Below, piece by piece: positions 9,106 through 19,320 of a stretch of DNA of 64,000 nt. Positions within the stretch are counted from its first letter, which is position 1. The number at the start of each line of letters is the position of its first letter. The notes beneath the pieces are model-generated. The model had not been told where the DNA came from. It saw only the letters and a list, made by a program, of their open reading frames with translations, and searched no databases. The DNA comes from Gallionellales bacterium GWA2_60_18 (GTDB taxonomy: Bacteria; Pseudomonadota; Gammaproteobacteria; Burkholderiales; Gallionellaceae). The DNA is taken from the NCBI GenBank assembly GCA_001801105.1, contig MGWS01000008.1, positions 1 to 64,000 on the forward strand, given 5' to 3'. A program made the position numbers and the translations under genes.

Positions 9106-10566
9106 ATGCGCATCATCCAGAAAGCCTTAACCTTTGACGACGTCCTGCTCGTCCCCGCCTATTCGAATGTTTTGCCGCGCGATGTCACTCTGCGCACCCA
9201 GCTGACCCGCAACATCACCCTGAACATCCCGCTGCTTTCTTCCGCGATGGACACCGTCACGGAAGCGCGCCTGGCGATCGCACTGGCGCAGGAGGGCGGC
9301 ATCGGTATCATCCACAAGAACATGACTGCCAGCGCGCAGGCCGCGCAAGTCGCCAAGGTGAAACGCTTCGAGAGCGGCGTCGTCAAGGACCCGATCACCA
9401 TCACGCCTGACATGACCGTGCGCAACGTCTTGGCGCTGACCCGCCAGCACAGGATATCCGGACTACCGGTGGTACAGGGCAAGCTGGTAGTGGGCATCGT
9501 CACCAACCGCGACCTGCGCTTCGAGAGCAATCTCGACCAGCCGATCGGCAACATCATGACGCCGCGCGAGCGGCTCATCACCGTCAGGGAGAACGCCAGC
9601 CTGGAAGAGGCGCGCAACCTGATGCACAAACACCGCATCGAGCGCGTGCTGGTGGTCAATGATGCATTTGAACTGCGCGGCCTGATGACGGTAAAAGACA
9701 TACTCAAATCCAGCGAACATCCGCTCGCCAGCAAGGACAGCCTTGGACGCTTGCGTGCCGGCGCCGCCGTGGGAGTGGGAGAGGGCACCGAGGAACGCAT
9801 CGCCCTGCTGGCCGAGGCCGGCGTGGACGTGATCGTGGTCGATACCGCGCACGGCCATTCGCAGGGCGTGCTGGATCGGGTCAAGTGGGTCAAGGACAAT
9901 TTCCCGCAGATCGAGGTGGTCGGCGGCAACATCGCTACAGGCGGCGCAGCGCAGGCGCTGCTGGATCATGGTGCCGATGCGGTGAAAGTCGGTATCGGCC
10001 CCGGCTCGATCTGCACCACTCGCATCGTCGCGGGCGTCGGCGTGCCGCAGATCGGGGCGATCCAGAATGTGGCGAAAGCACTGCAAGGCACGGGCGTGCC
10101 ATTGATCGCCGACGGTGGTATCCGGTTCTCCGGCGACATCGCCAAGGCGATCTCCGCGGGCGCGCATGCGGTGATGCTGGGCGGATTGTTCGCCGGCACC
10201 GAAGAAGCGCCGGGCGAGATCGAACTGTTCCAGGGACGCTCCTACAAATCCTATCGCGGCATGGGCAGCCTGGGCGCGATGCAGCAGGGCTCCAGCGACC
10301 GCTACTTCCAGGAAGGCGAAGGCAACCAGGATAAGCTGGTACCGGAAGGCGTGGAGGGGCGCGTGCCATACAAGGGCAGCGTACTGGCGGTGATCCACCA
10401 ACTGATGGGCGGACTGCGCGCCAGCATGGGCTATCTCGGCTGCCCCGACATCGCCACCATGCACACCAAGGCCGAATTCGTCGAAATCACCTCATCCGGC
10501 ATCCGCGAGTCGCATGTGCATGACGTGCAGATCACCAAGGAAGCGCCGAATTACCATATTGATTAA
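9106..10566 (+). CDS. guaB: Inosine-5'-monophosphate dehydrogenase
   Basis: A 486-aa enzyme that oxidises IMP to XMP with NAD+, the committed step to guanine nucleotides. Its TIM-barrel core holds [11 protein letters not shown] at the N terminus, VDTAHGHS, and the catalytic cysteine loop [11 protein letters not shown]. Two CBS modules (about residues 90-205) are inserted, starting near [13 protein letters not shown]. The flap and C-terminal region contain [14 protein letters not shown] and [11 protein letters not shown]. guaA follows 107 bp downstream across a repeat-rich spacer. Confidence 0.98.
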   Translation: MRIIQKALTFDDVLLVPAYSNVLPRDVTLRTQLTRNITLNIPLLSSAMDTVTEARLAIALAQEGGIGIIHKNMTASAQAAQVAKVKRFESGVVKDPITITPDMTVRNVLALTRQHRISGLPVVQGKLVVGIVTNRDLRFESNLDQPIGNIMTPRERLITVRENASLEEARNLMHKHRIERVLVVNDAFELRGLMTVKDILKSSEHPLASKDSLGRLRAGAAVGVGEGTEERIALLAEAGVDVIVVDTAHGHSQGVLDRVKWVKDNFPQIEVVGGNIATGGAAQALLDHGADAVKVGIGPGSICTTRIVAGVGVPQIGAIQNVAKALQGTGVPLIADGGIRFSGDIAKAISAGAHAVMLGGLFAGTEEAPGEIELFQGRSYKSYRGMGSLGAMQQGSSDRYFQEGEGNQDKLVPEGVEGRVPYKGSVLAVIHQLMGGLRASMGYLGCPDIATMHTKAEFVEITSSGIRESHVHDVQITKEAPNYHID

Positions 10567-10569
10567 TTG

Positions 10570-10661
10570 GGGAAGGGAGAAGGGGGAAGAGGGAAGGGTA
10601 AAACCTGAGCATCTTCACCCTTGAGCGCCGCAGGCGCGATCCCTTCTCCCTTTACCCTTCC
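10570..10661. repeat. Heptameric inverted array between guaB and guaA
   Basis: The left arm (10570-10597) is four head-to-tail 7-mers: GGGAAGG, GAGAAGG, GGGAAGA, GGGAAGG. The right arm (10641-10661) is three complementary 7-mers: CCCTTCT, CCCTTTA, CCCTTCC. Between them sits a small hairpin GCGCC-GCA-GGCGC (10625-10637). The transcript could pair the two arms in several registers. It occupies almost the whole guaB-guaA spacer and ends 12 bp before the guaA start. Confidence 0.75.
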
Positions 10662-10673
10662 CAGGTTCTGACC

Positions 10674-12254
10674 ATGCACAAAAAAATCCTTATTCTCGAC
10701 TTCGGTTCCCAGTACACCCAGCTGATCGCGCGCCGCGTGCGTGAGTCCCATGTCTATTGCGAACTGCATCCATGGGACATGACCGAAGCGGATATCCGTG
10801 CGTTCGATCCTGCCGGTATCATCCTTTCGGGCGGCCCGAATTCCGTTTACGAGGAAGAGACGCCCAAGGCGCCGCAGGTAGTGTTCGAGCTGGGCGTGCC
10901 GGTGTTCGGTATCTGCTACGGCATGCAGACCATGGCGGCGCAACTCGGCGGCAAGGTGGAGAGCGGCCATGTGCGCGAGTTCGGTTATGCCGAGATCCGC
11001 GCGCACGGGCATTCCAAATTGTTCGACGGCATCCAGGACAAGACCAATACGCAGGGCCACGGACTGCTAGACGTGTGGATGAGCCACGGCGACAAGGTGA
11101 CGGCATTGCCGCCCGGATTCACTGCCATTGCCTCCAACGAGGCCACGCCGTTCGCCGCCATGGCGGACGAGGCACGCCGCTACTACGCGGTGCAGTTTCA
11201 CCCGGAAGTCACCCACACCCATCAGGGCAAGGCCATCATCGCCCGTTTCGTGCATGACATCTGCGGTTGCGGACAAGACTGGAACATGCCGGACTACATC
11301 GCCGAAGCGGTGGAGAAGATACGCGCGCAGGTCGGCAGCGAGGAAGTCATCCTTGGTCTGTCCGGCGGCGTGGATTCCTCGGTGGCAGCGGCGCTGATCC
11401 ATCGCGCCATCGGCGACCAGCTCACCTGCGTGTTCGTGGACAACGGCCTGCTGCGGCTGCACGAAGGCGATCAGGTGATGGAGACCTTCGCTAACCACCT
11501 GCACATGAAAGTCATCCGGGTGGATGCCAGCGGCGAGTTCATGAAGCACCTCGCGGGCGTGACCGATCCGGAGCAAAAACGCAAAGTCATCGGGCGCGAG
11601 TTCGTCGAGGTGTTCCAGCGCGAATCGGCCAAGCTCAAGCAGGCCAAGTGGCTGGCGCAAGGCACCATCTATCCCGACGTGATCGAATCTGCCGGTTCCA
11701 AGACCAAGAAGGCGCACACCATCAAGTCGCACCACAATGTCGGCGGCCTGCCGGAATCCATGCACCTCAAGCTGCTGGAGCCGCTGCGTGAACTGTTCAA
11801 GGACGAAGTGCGCGAACTCGGCATCGCGCTCGGCCTGCCGCATGACATGATCTACCGACACCCGTTCCCCGGCCCCGGCCTCGGCGTGCGCATCCTCGGC
11901 GAAGTGAAAAAAGAGTACGCCGAACTGTTGCGCCGCGCCGATGCCATCTTCATCGAAGAGCTGCGCGCGACCAAGGATGCCGACGGCAAGAGCTGGTACG
12001 ACAAGACCTCGCAGGCGTTCACCGTGTTCCTGCCGGTCAAAAGCGTCGGCGTGATGGGCGACGGTCGCACCTACGAATGGGTGGTCAGCTTGCGCGCGGT
12101 GCAGACCCAGGACTTCATGACCGCGCACTGGGCGCATCTGCCTTATGAGTTGCTGGGCAAGGTCTCCAACCGCATCATCAACGAAGTGCGCGGCATCAAC
12201 CGCGTCGTCTACGACATCTCCGGCAAGCCGCCCGCGACCATCGAGTGGGAGTGA
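10674..12254 (+). CDS. guaA: GMP synthase (glutamine-hydrolysing)
   Basis: A 526-aa enzyme that aminates XMP to GMP using glutamine. The N-terminal class I glutaminase has the nucleophile cysteine in [11 protein letters not shown] and the His-x-Glu pair in [10 protein letters not shown]. The ATP-pyrophosphatase domain has the P-loop [13 protein letters not shown] (about residue 230), and the C-terminal dimerisation domain ends KPPATIEWE as in orthologues. It is downstream of guaB in the same direction and converges on pgi with only three bases between stops. Confidence 0.98.
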   Translation: MHKKILILDFGSQYTQLIARRVRESHVYCELHPWDMTEADIRAFDPAGIILSGGPNSVYEEETPKAPQVVFELGVPVFGICYGMQTMAAQLGGKVESGHVREFGYAEIRAHGHSKLFDGIQDKTNTQGHGLLDVWMSHGDKVTALPPGFTAIASNEATPFAAMADEARRYYAVQFHPEVTHTHQGKAIIARFVHDICGCGQDWNMPDYIAEAVEKIRAQVGSEEVILGLSGGVDSSVAAALIHRAIGDQLTCVFVDNGLLRLHEGDQVMETFANHLHMKVIRVDASGEFMKHLAGVTDPEQKRKVIGREFVEVFQRESAKLKQAKWLAQGTIYPDVIESAGSKTKKAHTIKSHHNVGGLPESMHLKLLEPLRELFKDEVRELGIALGLPHDMIYRHPFPGPGLGVRILGEVKKEYAELLRRADAIFIEELRATKDADGKSWYDKTSQAFTVFLPVKSVGVMGDGRTYEWVVSLRAVQTQDFMTAHWAHLPYELLGKVSNRIINEVRGINRVVYDISGKPPATIEWE

Positions 12255-12257
12255 CCT

Positions 12258-13898
12258 TTAGCGGTGCCTGAGGTAGTGCGCCATCAGCCCGCTGGTGGAT
12301 GAGTCATGCGTCGCAGCGGTTCCCGTGCCGCGCAGTTCCGCCTGTATCTTTCCCGCCAGTTGTTTGCCCAGTTCCACGCCCCACTGGTCGAATGAGTTGA
12401 TGTTCCATACCACGCCCTGAACAAACACTTTGTGCTCGTACAGCGCGATCAGCATGCCCAGCGTGTGCGGGTCGAGCCGGTCGAACAGGATGGTGTTGGT
12501 GGGTTTGTTGCCGGGGAACACCTTGTGCGGCAGGAGTGCTTCCAGCGCCTCGCCTTGCAGTCCCTGCGCTTCGAGCTCCGCGCGCGCTTCCTGCGCGGTC
12601 TTGCCGAGCATCAGCGCTTCGGTCTGCGCGAAGCAATTGGAGAGCAGGATGGCGTGATGCTCGCCCAGCGGGTTGTGGCTGCGCATGGGCGCGAGGAAGT
12701 CCGCCGGGATCATGCGCGTGCCCTGGTGGATGAGCTGGTAGAAGGCGTGCTGACCGTTGGTGCCGGGCTCGCCCCACATCACCATGCCGGTGTCGTAATC
12801 CGCCGGATTGCCGTCGCGATCCACGCCCTTGCCGTTGCTCTCCATCTCCAGTTGCTGGAGATAGGCGGGGAAGCGGTGCAGGTACTGGTCGTAGGGCAGC
12901 ACGGCGTTCGAGCCGCAGCCGAAGAAGTTGCCATACCACACGCCCAGCAGTCCCATCAGCACCGGGATGTTGCACTCCGGCGGGGCAGTGCGGAAATGTT
13001 CGTCCACCTCGTGCGCGCCCGCCAGCAGTTCCTCGAAGCGATCCATGCCGATGAACAGGGCGATGGGCAGGCCGATGGCGGACCACAGCGAAAAGCGTCC
13101 GCCGACCCAGTCCCAGAATTCGAAGACGTTGTCCGGGTCGATGCCGAACTGCGAGGTGGCATCGAGGTTGGTGGAGACGGCGGCGAAATGTTTTGCTACC
13201 GCAGCTTCATCGCTCAGCCTATCCACCAGCCAGGCACGTGCGGAGCGCGCATTGGTCAGGGTCTCCTGGGTGGTGAAGGTTTTGGAGCTGACGATGAACA
13301 GCGTGGTTGCGGCATCCAGTCCCTTCAGGATCTCGGCCAGATGGGTGCCGTCTATGTTGGAGACGAAATGCGCGCGCAATTCGACGCTGCCATAGGGCTT
13401 TAGCGCCTCGCAGGCCATCAGCGGGCCGAGGTCGGAGCCGCCGATGCCGATGTTGACGATGTCGCGGATGGGCTTGCCGGTATGTCCGACGTGACTGCCG
13501 CTGCGTACCGCGTCGCAAAAGCGGCGCATATGGGCGAGCACGCGTAGCACGTCCGGCATGACATCCTTGCCGTCCACCGGCACGGGGTGCCCGGAGCGGT
13601 TGCGCAGCGCGGTGTGCAGCACCGCGCGGTGCTCGGTGAAGTTGATTCTGTCACCGCCGAACATGCGCTCGATGGCGGCGGGCAGGCCAGCCTGTCTGGC
13701 CAGTGCCGTCAGCAGTGCGACGGTCTCCTGGTCGATGCGATTCTTGGAATAGTCGAACAGCAGGTTGCCGAGTCGCAGCGAGAACCTGTCGAAGCGCGCC
13801 GGGTCGTCGCGGAACATCTGGCGCATGTGGATGGATCCGATGACGGCGTAATGGGCGCCGAGCGCCCGCCAAGCGGGGGATTGCGTGAGTTTCGACAT
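12258..13898 (-). CDS. pgi: Glucose-6-phosphate isomerase
   Basis: A 546-aa cytosolic enzyme interconverting glucose-6-P and fructose-6-P. Visible family signatures are the phosphate-binding region [10 protein letters not shown] and [11 protein letters not shown], the catalytic Glu region [13 protein letters not shown], and the C-terminal [13 protein letters not shown]. Start ATG 13898 has AGAGG about seven bases upstream. It follows glgB by 46 bp on the minus strand and is probably co-transcribed with it, linking hexose-phosphate supply with glycogen synthesis. Confidence 0.98.
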   Translation of the reverse strand: MSKLTQSPAWRALGAHYAVIGSIHMRQMFRDDPARFDRFSLRLGNLLFDYSKNRIDQETVALLTALARQAGLPAAIERMFGGDRINFTEHRAVLHTALRNRSGHPVPVDGKDVMPDVLRVLAHMRRFCDAVRSGSHVGHTGKPIRDIVNIGIGGSDLGPLMACEALKPYGSVELRAHFVSNIDGTHLAEILKGLDAATTLFIVSSKTFTTQETLTNARSARAWLVDRLSDEAAVAKHFAAVSTNLDATSQFGIDPDNVFEFWDWVGGRFSLWSAIGLPIALFIGMDRFEELLAGAHEVDEHFRTAPPECNIPVLMGLLGVWYGNFFGCGSNAVLPYDQYLHRFPAYLQQLEMESNGKGVDRDGNPADYDTGMVMWGEPGTNGQHAFYQLIHQGTRMIPADFLAPMRSHNPLGEHHAILLSNCFAQTEALMLGKTAQEARAELEAQGLQGEALEALLPHKVFPGNKPTNTILFDRLDPHTLGMLIALYEHKVFVQGVVWNINSFDQWGVELGKQLAGKIQAELRGTGTAATHDSSTSGLMAHYLRHR

Positions 13899-13944
13899 GA
13901 GAGTACCTCTAATGTTCGACCTGGCTGAACATTGTCACCAAGGA

Positions 13945-16107
13945 TCAGGTTTCCGGCACGAGAACTACGACCGCCAGCGGCGGCAGGACGAGTTCGGCGG
14001 AGCAGGGCAGTCCCATCCACGGGGTCGGTTCCGCATGGATCAGGCCCGCATTGCCGACATCGCTGCCCGCATAGTGCTTCGAGTCGCTGTTCAGTATCTC
14101 GCGGTAAGAGGTCTGCATCGGCAGGCCGATACGGTAGTGGTTGCGCGGGACGGGAGTCAGGTTCAGCACGACGATGACGCAAGAACCGTCGCGCGCACGG
14201 CGCTGGTAGGACAGCACGGAATTCTCAGCGTCGTTGCAGTCTATCCAGGAAAAGCCTTCATGCTGGAAATCCAGGTCGTGCAGGGCAGTCAGCTTGCGGT
14301 AGAGTTGATTGAGATCGTGCGTCAGATTGTGTACGCCACGATGATATTCCTGACCTAGCTGCCACCACTCCAGCTCCCATTTCGATTGCCACTCACGCCC
14401 CTGCGCGATCTCGTTGCCCATGAAGTTGATCTTCTTGCCCGGGCTGGTCATCTGGTAGGCAAGCAGCAGACGCAGGTTGGCGAACTTCTGCCAGGCGTCG
14501 CCGGGCATCTTGGACAGCAGCGACCCCTTGCCATGCACGACTTCGTCATGCGAGAACGGCAGCACGAAGTTTTCGGTATAAGCGTAGATCTGCCCGAAGG
14601 TGATCTGGTTGTGGTGGTAACGGCGGTGCACCGGATCTTGCTGGAAATAGCTCAGCGTATCGTTCATCCAGCCCATGTTCCATTTGATGGAGAAGCCCAG
14701 CCCGCCAAGATAGGTCGGGCGCGACACGCCGGGCCATGCGGTGGATTCTTCCGCAAACGTCAGCGCACCGGGGAATTCCTCATGCACCATGATGTTCATG
14801 CGGCGCAGGAACTCGACCGCATCGAGATTCTCACGCCCCCCGTATTTGTTCGGGATCCATTCGCCTTCCTTGCGCGAGTAGTCCAGATAGAGCATCGAGG
14901 CGACGGCATCCACGCGCAGCCCGTCGAAATGGAATTCGGCCAGCCAGAAGTGCGCGCTGGACATCAAAAAGCTCTTCACCTCGTTGCGTCCGAAGTTGAA
15001 GATGTGCGTGCCCCAGTCCTGGTGGAAACCGAGGCGCGGGTCTTCATGCTCGTACAGCGCCGTGCCGTCGAAACGCGCCAGCGCCCAGCTGTCCTGCGGG
15101 AAATGCGCCGGCACCCAGTCGAGGATCACGCCGATGCCGGCCTGGTGGCAGGTGTCCACGAAGTGGCGCAGGTCATCCGGCGAGCCGAAACGGCTGGTCG
15201 GCGCGAAATAGCCGGTGGCCTGATAGCCCCATGACTCGTCCAGCGGGTGCTCGGACAGCGGCATCAGCTCGATGTGGGTGTAGCCCATATCCTTGACATA
15301 GGGCACGAGGTCGGTCGCCAGTTCGCGGTAGGTGTAGAAGCGTCCGTCGGGGTGGCGTTTCCACGAGCCAGCGTGGATTTCGTAGATGTTGATCGCGCCG
15401 TGCAGCCAGTCCCACTGGGCGCGGTTTTCCATCCATTCCAGATCCTGCCAGCGGTGCCGGTGTTCCGGCGCAACCAGCGCAGCCGTGCCGGGGCGCAATT
15501 CGTAGCCTTGCGCATACGGGTCGGTCTTGGTCAGTATCTGCCCGGTGTTACGGTTGCGTATCTCGTAACGATAAAGAGCGTGCCGCGCGATTTCCGGGAT
15601 GAACAATTCCCATACGCCGCTGGAACCGTGCGAACGCATCGGATGCACACGGCCATCCCAGGCGTTGAACTCGCCGACCACGCTGACACGCTCGGCGTTC
15701 GGCGCCCAGACGGCAAAGCGCACCCCCCGCACGCCGTTGATCTCGACCGCATGCGAACCGAGCATCCGGTAGCCCTGGCGCAGGTTGCCCTCGCCGAACA
15801 GGTACAGGTCCTGCGGCGAAAGATGCGAAGGAAACTGGTAGGGGTCGTATGTTTCGTGGGTCGCGCTGCCGTAGTGCACGCGCAAACGGTAGGGACGGGC
15901 GGGCTCGTCGGTACCGCGCCACTCGAACATTCCTGACGGATGTCGGCATTCGAGCGGGATGGATTCTCCCTTGTTCAGCAGATCGATCCCGCTGGCATGC
16001 GGATCGTAGGCCCTGATGACCCATTCCGCGCCTTCACGATGCAGGCCGAGCAGGCCGAAGGGGTCGTGAAGGCGGGTTTGCAGCAGGGATTCGATCAACA
16101 TGTCCAC
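13945..16107 (-). CDS. glgB: 1,4-alpha-glucan branching enzyme
   Basis: A 720-aa enzyme that introduces alpha-1,6 branches into glycogen. It has an N-terminal CBM48-type module (about 10-210) including [20 protein letters not shown], then a GH13 barrel with the nucleophile Asp in [19 protein letters not shown], acid/base Glu in [11 protein letters not shown] and [10 protein letters not shown], and a C-terminal beta domain. The first start is GTG 16107, with AGGA about six bases upstream; ATG 16101 is two codons inside. It is divergent from glgC, with an 89-bp shared promoter region. Confidence 0.97.
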   Translation of the reverse strand: MDMLIESLLQTRLHDPFGLLGLHREGAEWVIRAYDPHASGIDLLNKGESIPLECRHPSGMFEWRGTDEPARPYRLRVHYGSATHETYDPYQFPSHLSPQDLYLFGEGNLRQGYRMLGSHAVEINGVRGVRFAVWAPNAERVSVVGEFNAWDGRVHPMRSHGSSGVWELFIPEIARHALYRYEIRNRNTGQILTKTDPYAQGYELRPGTAALVAPEHRHRWQDLEWMENRAQWDWLHGAINIYEIHAGSWKRHPDGRFYTYRELATDLVPYVKDMGYTHIELMPLSEHPLDESWGYQATGYFAPTSRFGSPDDLRHFVDTCHQAGIGVILDWVPAHFPQDSWALARFDGTALYEHEDPRLGFHQDWGTHIFNFGRNEVKSFLMSSAHFWLAEFHFDGLRVDAVASMLYLDYSRKEGEWIPNKYGGRENLDAVEFLRRMNIMVHEEFPGALTFAEESTAWPGVSRPTYLGGLGFSIKWNMGWMNDTLSYFQQDPVHRRYHHNQITFGQIYAYTENFVLPFSHDEVVHGKGSLLSKMPGDAWQKFANLRLLLAYQMTSPGKKINFMGNEIAQGREWQSKWELEWWQLGQEYHRGVHNLTHDLNQLYRKLTALHDLDFQHEGFSWIDCNDAENSVLSYQRRARDGSCVIVVLNLTPVPRNHYRIGLPMQTSYREILNSDSKHYAGSDVGNAGLIHAEPTPWMGLPCSAELVLPPLAVVVLVPET

Positions 16108-16128
16108 TTGGCTTCCTCGTCATATCTC

Positions 16129-16158
16129 TTGTCTGTGCGAACGATTGTAAACGATAAT
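16129..16158 (+). promoter_or_regulatory. Candidate glgC promoter in the glgB-glgC divergent region
   Basis: TTGTCT (16129-16134), 18-bp spacer, GATAAT (16153-16158), positioned 38 bp before the chosen glgC start. The fit is moderate. The region is shared with the leftward glgB transcript. Confidence 0.4.
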
Positions 16159-16196
16159 GGGTGCGCCCAATTAAGGTAAGTGGAGCGGGAGCCCAG

Positions 16197-17522
16197 ATGA
16201 ATACCGAAGTCAGCCGCGTACAAAGAAAATACCTTCCAGCACCCGGCGAAACTGCATCGCGTTTCGTTAGCCGCATCACCAAGAACACTTATGCGATGGT
16301 GCTGGCCGGCGGGCGCGGCAGCCGGTTGCACCAGCTTACCGACTGGCGCGCCAAGCCGGCGGTACCATTCGGCGGCAAGTTCCGCATCATCGATTTCGTG
16401 CTGTCCAACTGCGTGAATTCCGGCATCCGCCGCATCGGCGTGGCCACGCAATACAAGTCGCACAGCCTGATCCAGCATATGCAGCGCGGCTGGTCGTTCC
16501 TTAGCGGCCAGTTCGGCGAGTTCCTCGATATTCTTCCGGCACAGCAACGGGTCGACGAGGAACACTGGTATCTGGGTACCGCCGATGCGGTGTACCAGAA
16601 CCTTGATATCCTGCGCGAATGCAACCCGGATTTCGTGCTGATCCTGGCCGGCGACCACGTCTACAAGATGGACTACGGCAAGCTGCTGGCCTTTCACGTT
16701 GACCATAAGGCCGATATGACCGTGGCGTGCCTGGAGGTGCCGGTTGCCGATGCCTCCGCATTCGGGGTGATGGGAGTGGACGAGCATTCGCGCGTGGTGA
16801 AGTTCGACGAGAAACCCGAACACCCGCCTTCCATCCCGGGCAAGCCGGAGAAGTCGCTCGCCAGCATGGGCATCTATGTGTTCAATACCCATTTCCTGTT
16901 CGAACAACTGATCCGCGATGCCGACGACCCGCATTCCAACCACGACTTCGGCAAGAACCTGATCCCGCACATGATCAGCAAATACCGCGTGTTCGCGCAG
17001 AGCTTCGAGCACAGCTGCGTGGGCATGAGCAACGGCAGTGAACCCTACTGGCGCGATGTGGGAACCATAGACGCCTACTGGGAGGCCAACATGGAGCTGA
17101 CCAAGGTCATTCCGGACCTGAACATGTACGACAAGGAATGGCCGATCTGGACCTATCAGGAGCAGTTGCCGCCGGCCAAATTCGTGTTCGACGAGGACGA
17201 ACGGCGCGGCGCGGCGATCGATTCGCTGGTTTCCGGCGGCTGCATCATCAGCGGTTCCACGGTGCGGCATTCGCTGTTGTTCTCCAATGTGCATGTGGAC
17301 AGTTACTGCAACATCGAGGATTCGGTATTGCTGCCCAACGTGAAGGTCGGCCAGCAGGTGAACCTGAAGCGCGTCATTGTGGACAAGGGCTGCATCATCC
17401 CGGACGGATTGACCGCCGGCGTCGACCCGGCGGAAGACCGCAAACGCTTCCATGTCAGCCCGAACGGCGTGACGCTCATCACCCCGGAATCGCTCGGACA
17501 GAAGACCCATAGTTTCCGTTGA
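16197..17522 (+). CDS. glgC: Glucose-1-phosphate adenylyltransferase
   Basis: A 441-aa enzyme making ADP-glucose, the committed and allosterically controlled step of glycogen synthesis. The nucleotide-binding signature [20 protein letters not shown] lies near residue 35, followed by [19 protein letters not shown] and the GTADAVYQN substrate loop. The C-terminal left-handed beta-helix shows SCGNI-like hexapeptides ([17 protein letters not shown]). ATG 16197 is preceded by GGGAG; an upstream in-frame ATG at 16161 adds 12 unconserved residues and has no clear ribosome-binding site. Confidence 0.96.
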   Translation: MNTEVSRVQRKYLPAPGETASRFVSRITKNTYAMVLAGGRGSRLHQLTDWRAKPAVPFGGKFRIIDFVLSNCVNSGIRRIGVATQYKSHSLIQHMQRGWSFLSGQFGEFLDILPAQQRVDEEHWYLGTADAVYQNLDILRECNPDFVLILAGDHVYKMDYGKLLAFHVDHKADMTVACLEVPVADASAFGVMGVDEHSRVVKFDEKPEHPPSIPGKPEKSLASMGIYVFNTHFLFEQLIRDADDPHSNHDFGKNLIPHMISKYRVFAQSFEHSCVGMSNGSEPYWRDVGTIDAYWEANMELTKVIPDLNMYDKEWPIWTYQEQLPPAKFVFDEDERRGAAIDSLVSGGCIISGSTVRHSLLFSNVHVDSYCNIEDSVLLPNVKVGQQVNLKRVIVDKGCIIPDGLTAGVDPAEDRKRFHVSPNGVTLITPESLGQKTHSFR

Positions 17523-17577
17523 TTCCGTTAACCAGCCAAACGATCGTGCCCCGCCGCCGGACGGCGCGCTCTTTATC

Positions 17578-19290
17578 ATGAAAAAAAACGTTGACCTTGT
17601 TTTTCTCTGGCACATGCACCAGCCGGACTATCGCGATTATTCCAGCGGCGATTTCGTGCTGCCATGGACCTATCTGCATTCCATCAAGGACTATACCGAC
17701 ATGGCCTATCACCTGGAACGGCATCCCAAGATGCGCGCCGTGGTGAATTTCGTGCCGGTGCTGCTCGACCAGCTGGAAGACTATGCAGACCAGTTCGCCG
17801 GCGGCCAATTGCGCGATCCCTTGTTGCGCCTGTTGGCGGATGCGAACCCCGAGACGTTCTCCGGGGAGCAGCGCCGGCTGATCCTCGGCGCCTGCTTCCG
17901 CAGCGAACATTCCAAGATGGTCGCGCCTTATCCGGCCTACAAGCGTTTGCTGGAATTGTTCAACCGCCTGCAGCCGGATGGAGATGTGGCACTGTCCTAC
18001 CTGTCCGGCCAATACATGGCGGATCTGCTGACCTGGTATCACCTGACCTGGTGTGGCGAGAGCATACGCCGGGAATATCCGCTGGTGGTGCGTCTGATGA
18101 GCAAATGCGAGGGCTTCAGCTTCGATGACCGTCGGCAACTGCTCGCGTTGATCGGCGAGTTGATTTCCGATGTGGTTCCGCGCTATCGCAAGCTGGCCGA
18201 ATCGGGACAGATCGAGATTTCCGCAACCCCGCACTATCACCCACTGGCGCCGCTGTTGATCGACTTCAACAGCGCCCGTGAAGCCATGCCCGAGGTGCCC
18301 TTGCCACAGTCCATCAGTTATCCCGCGGGAAGAACGCGCGTCGCGGCGCATGTCGCCAAAGCCAGGAAGAGCCATGCCGCACGCTTCGGCAGCGCACCGA
18401 AGGGCATGTGGCCGGCCGAAGGCGCCATTTCGAACAGCACGCTGGACATCATGGCGGCGGAGGGCTGCCAGTGGGCCGCCAGCGGAGAAGGCGTACTGGT
18501 GCACAGCTTGCGCAAGGCCAGGCAGACTGTCCCGGATCGTGCCCAATACCTGTATCGTCCTTACAGGCTGGAAACCGGGGCAGATGGCCTGACCTGTTTC
18601 TTTCGCGACGACCGCCTGTCCGACCTGATCGGTTTCGAATATTCGCGTTGGCATGGCAAAGATGCGGCGCGTCATTTCGTCGAACAGATCAATGAGATCG
18701 CCAGGCGTGCCCCGGATGGCGAGACGCCGCTGGTCAGCATCATCCTGGACGGCGAGAACGCATGGGAATACTACCCGTATAACGCGTTCTACTTCCTTGA
18801 CGATCTGTACACGGAACTGGAAGCGCATCCGAATATTCGTACCACCACCTTCGGCGATTACCTCAAATTCAACTCCATTCGCACCGACAGCGCGCGCGTG
18901 TCCAGCCTGCCGGGCATCGTTGCGGGCAGTTGGGTCTACGGCAATTTCTCGACCTGGATCGGCTCCAAGGACAAGAATCGCGCCTGGGACTTGCTGTGCG
19001 TGGCCAAGCAGGCCTTCGACATGGTCATCTCCAGCGGACGGCTCAGCCAGGCCGAGCAGGAAGCCGCCGAAAAGCAGCTGTGCTCCTGCGAAAGTTCGGA
19101 CTGGTTCTGGTGGTTCGGCGACTACAACTCATCGAGCTCGGTGGCCAGCTTCGACCTATTGTTCCGCCATAACCTGACCGAGTTGTATCGTCTGCTGAAA
19201 CTGCCGCCGCCACTGGGATTGTCCGAGCCGGTCAGCCTCGGTGGCGGGCATCCCGAAGCGGGCGGGGCGATGCGCCGCGGAACCGAATAG
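17578..19290 (+). CDS. Glycoside hydrolase family 57 alpha-glucan enzyme
   Basis: A 570-aa GH57 protein acting on alpha-glucans. It begins VFLWHMHQPDYRD, the family's first motif. The probable nucleophile Glu sits in GMWPAEGAISNSTLDIM (about residue 280) and the probable acid/base Asp in SIILDGENAWEYY (about 390). There is no signal peptide, so it acts in the cytosol. It sits between glgC and malQ, which suggests a role in glycogen turnover, as an amylase/glucanotransferase or branching-type activity. GH57 members vary in activity and sequence alone does not separate them. Confidence 0.88.
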   Translation: MKKNVDLVFLWHMHQPDYRDYSSGDFVLPWTYLHSIKDYTDMAYHLERHPKMRAVVNFVPVLLDQLEDYADQFAGGQLRDPLLRLLADANPETFSGEQRRLILGACFRSEHSKMVAPYPAYKRLLELFNRLQPDGDVALSYLSGQYMADLLTWYHLTWCGESIRREYPLVVRLMSKCEGFSFDDRRQLLALIGELISDVVPRYRKLAESGQIEISATPHYHPLAPLLIDFNSAREAMPEVPLPQSISYPAGRTRVAAHVAKARKSHAARFGSAPKGMWPAEGAISNSTLDIMAAEGCQWAASGEGVLVHSLRKARQTVPDRAQYLYRPYRLETGADGLTCFFRDDRLSDLIGFEYSRWHGKDAARHFVEQINEIARRAPDGETPLVSIILDGENAWEYYPYNAFYFLDDLYTELEAHPNIRTTTFGDYLKFNSIRTDSARVSSLPGIVAGSWVYGNFSTWIGSKDKNRAWDLLCVAKQAFDMVISSGRLSQAEQEAAEKQLCSCESSDWFWWFGDYNSSSSVASFDLLFRHNLTELYRLLKLPPPLGLSEPVSLGGGHPEAGGAMRRGTE

Positions 19291-19320
19291 CTCCATGGTT
19301 CAACCAGGTCAGGCATCCTC

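Noticed and set aside
11067..12137. Long minus-strand open frame opposite guaA
   Set aside because: It is the antisense of a fully conserved GMP synthase, His/Ala/Arg-rich with no recognisable family or ribosome-binding site; a by-product of high GC codon bias. The same applies to other long frames opposite guaB, pgi, glgB, glgC, htpG, typA, rmuC and pnp.
12432..13403. 323-codon plus-strand open frame inside pgi
   Set aside because: Complementary to the conserved pgi gene; composition and lack of a family mark it as a shadow.
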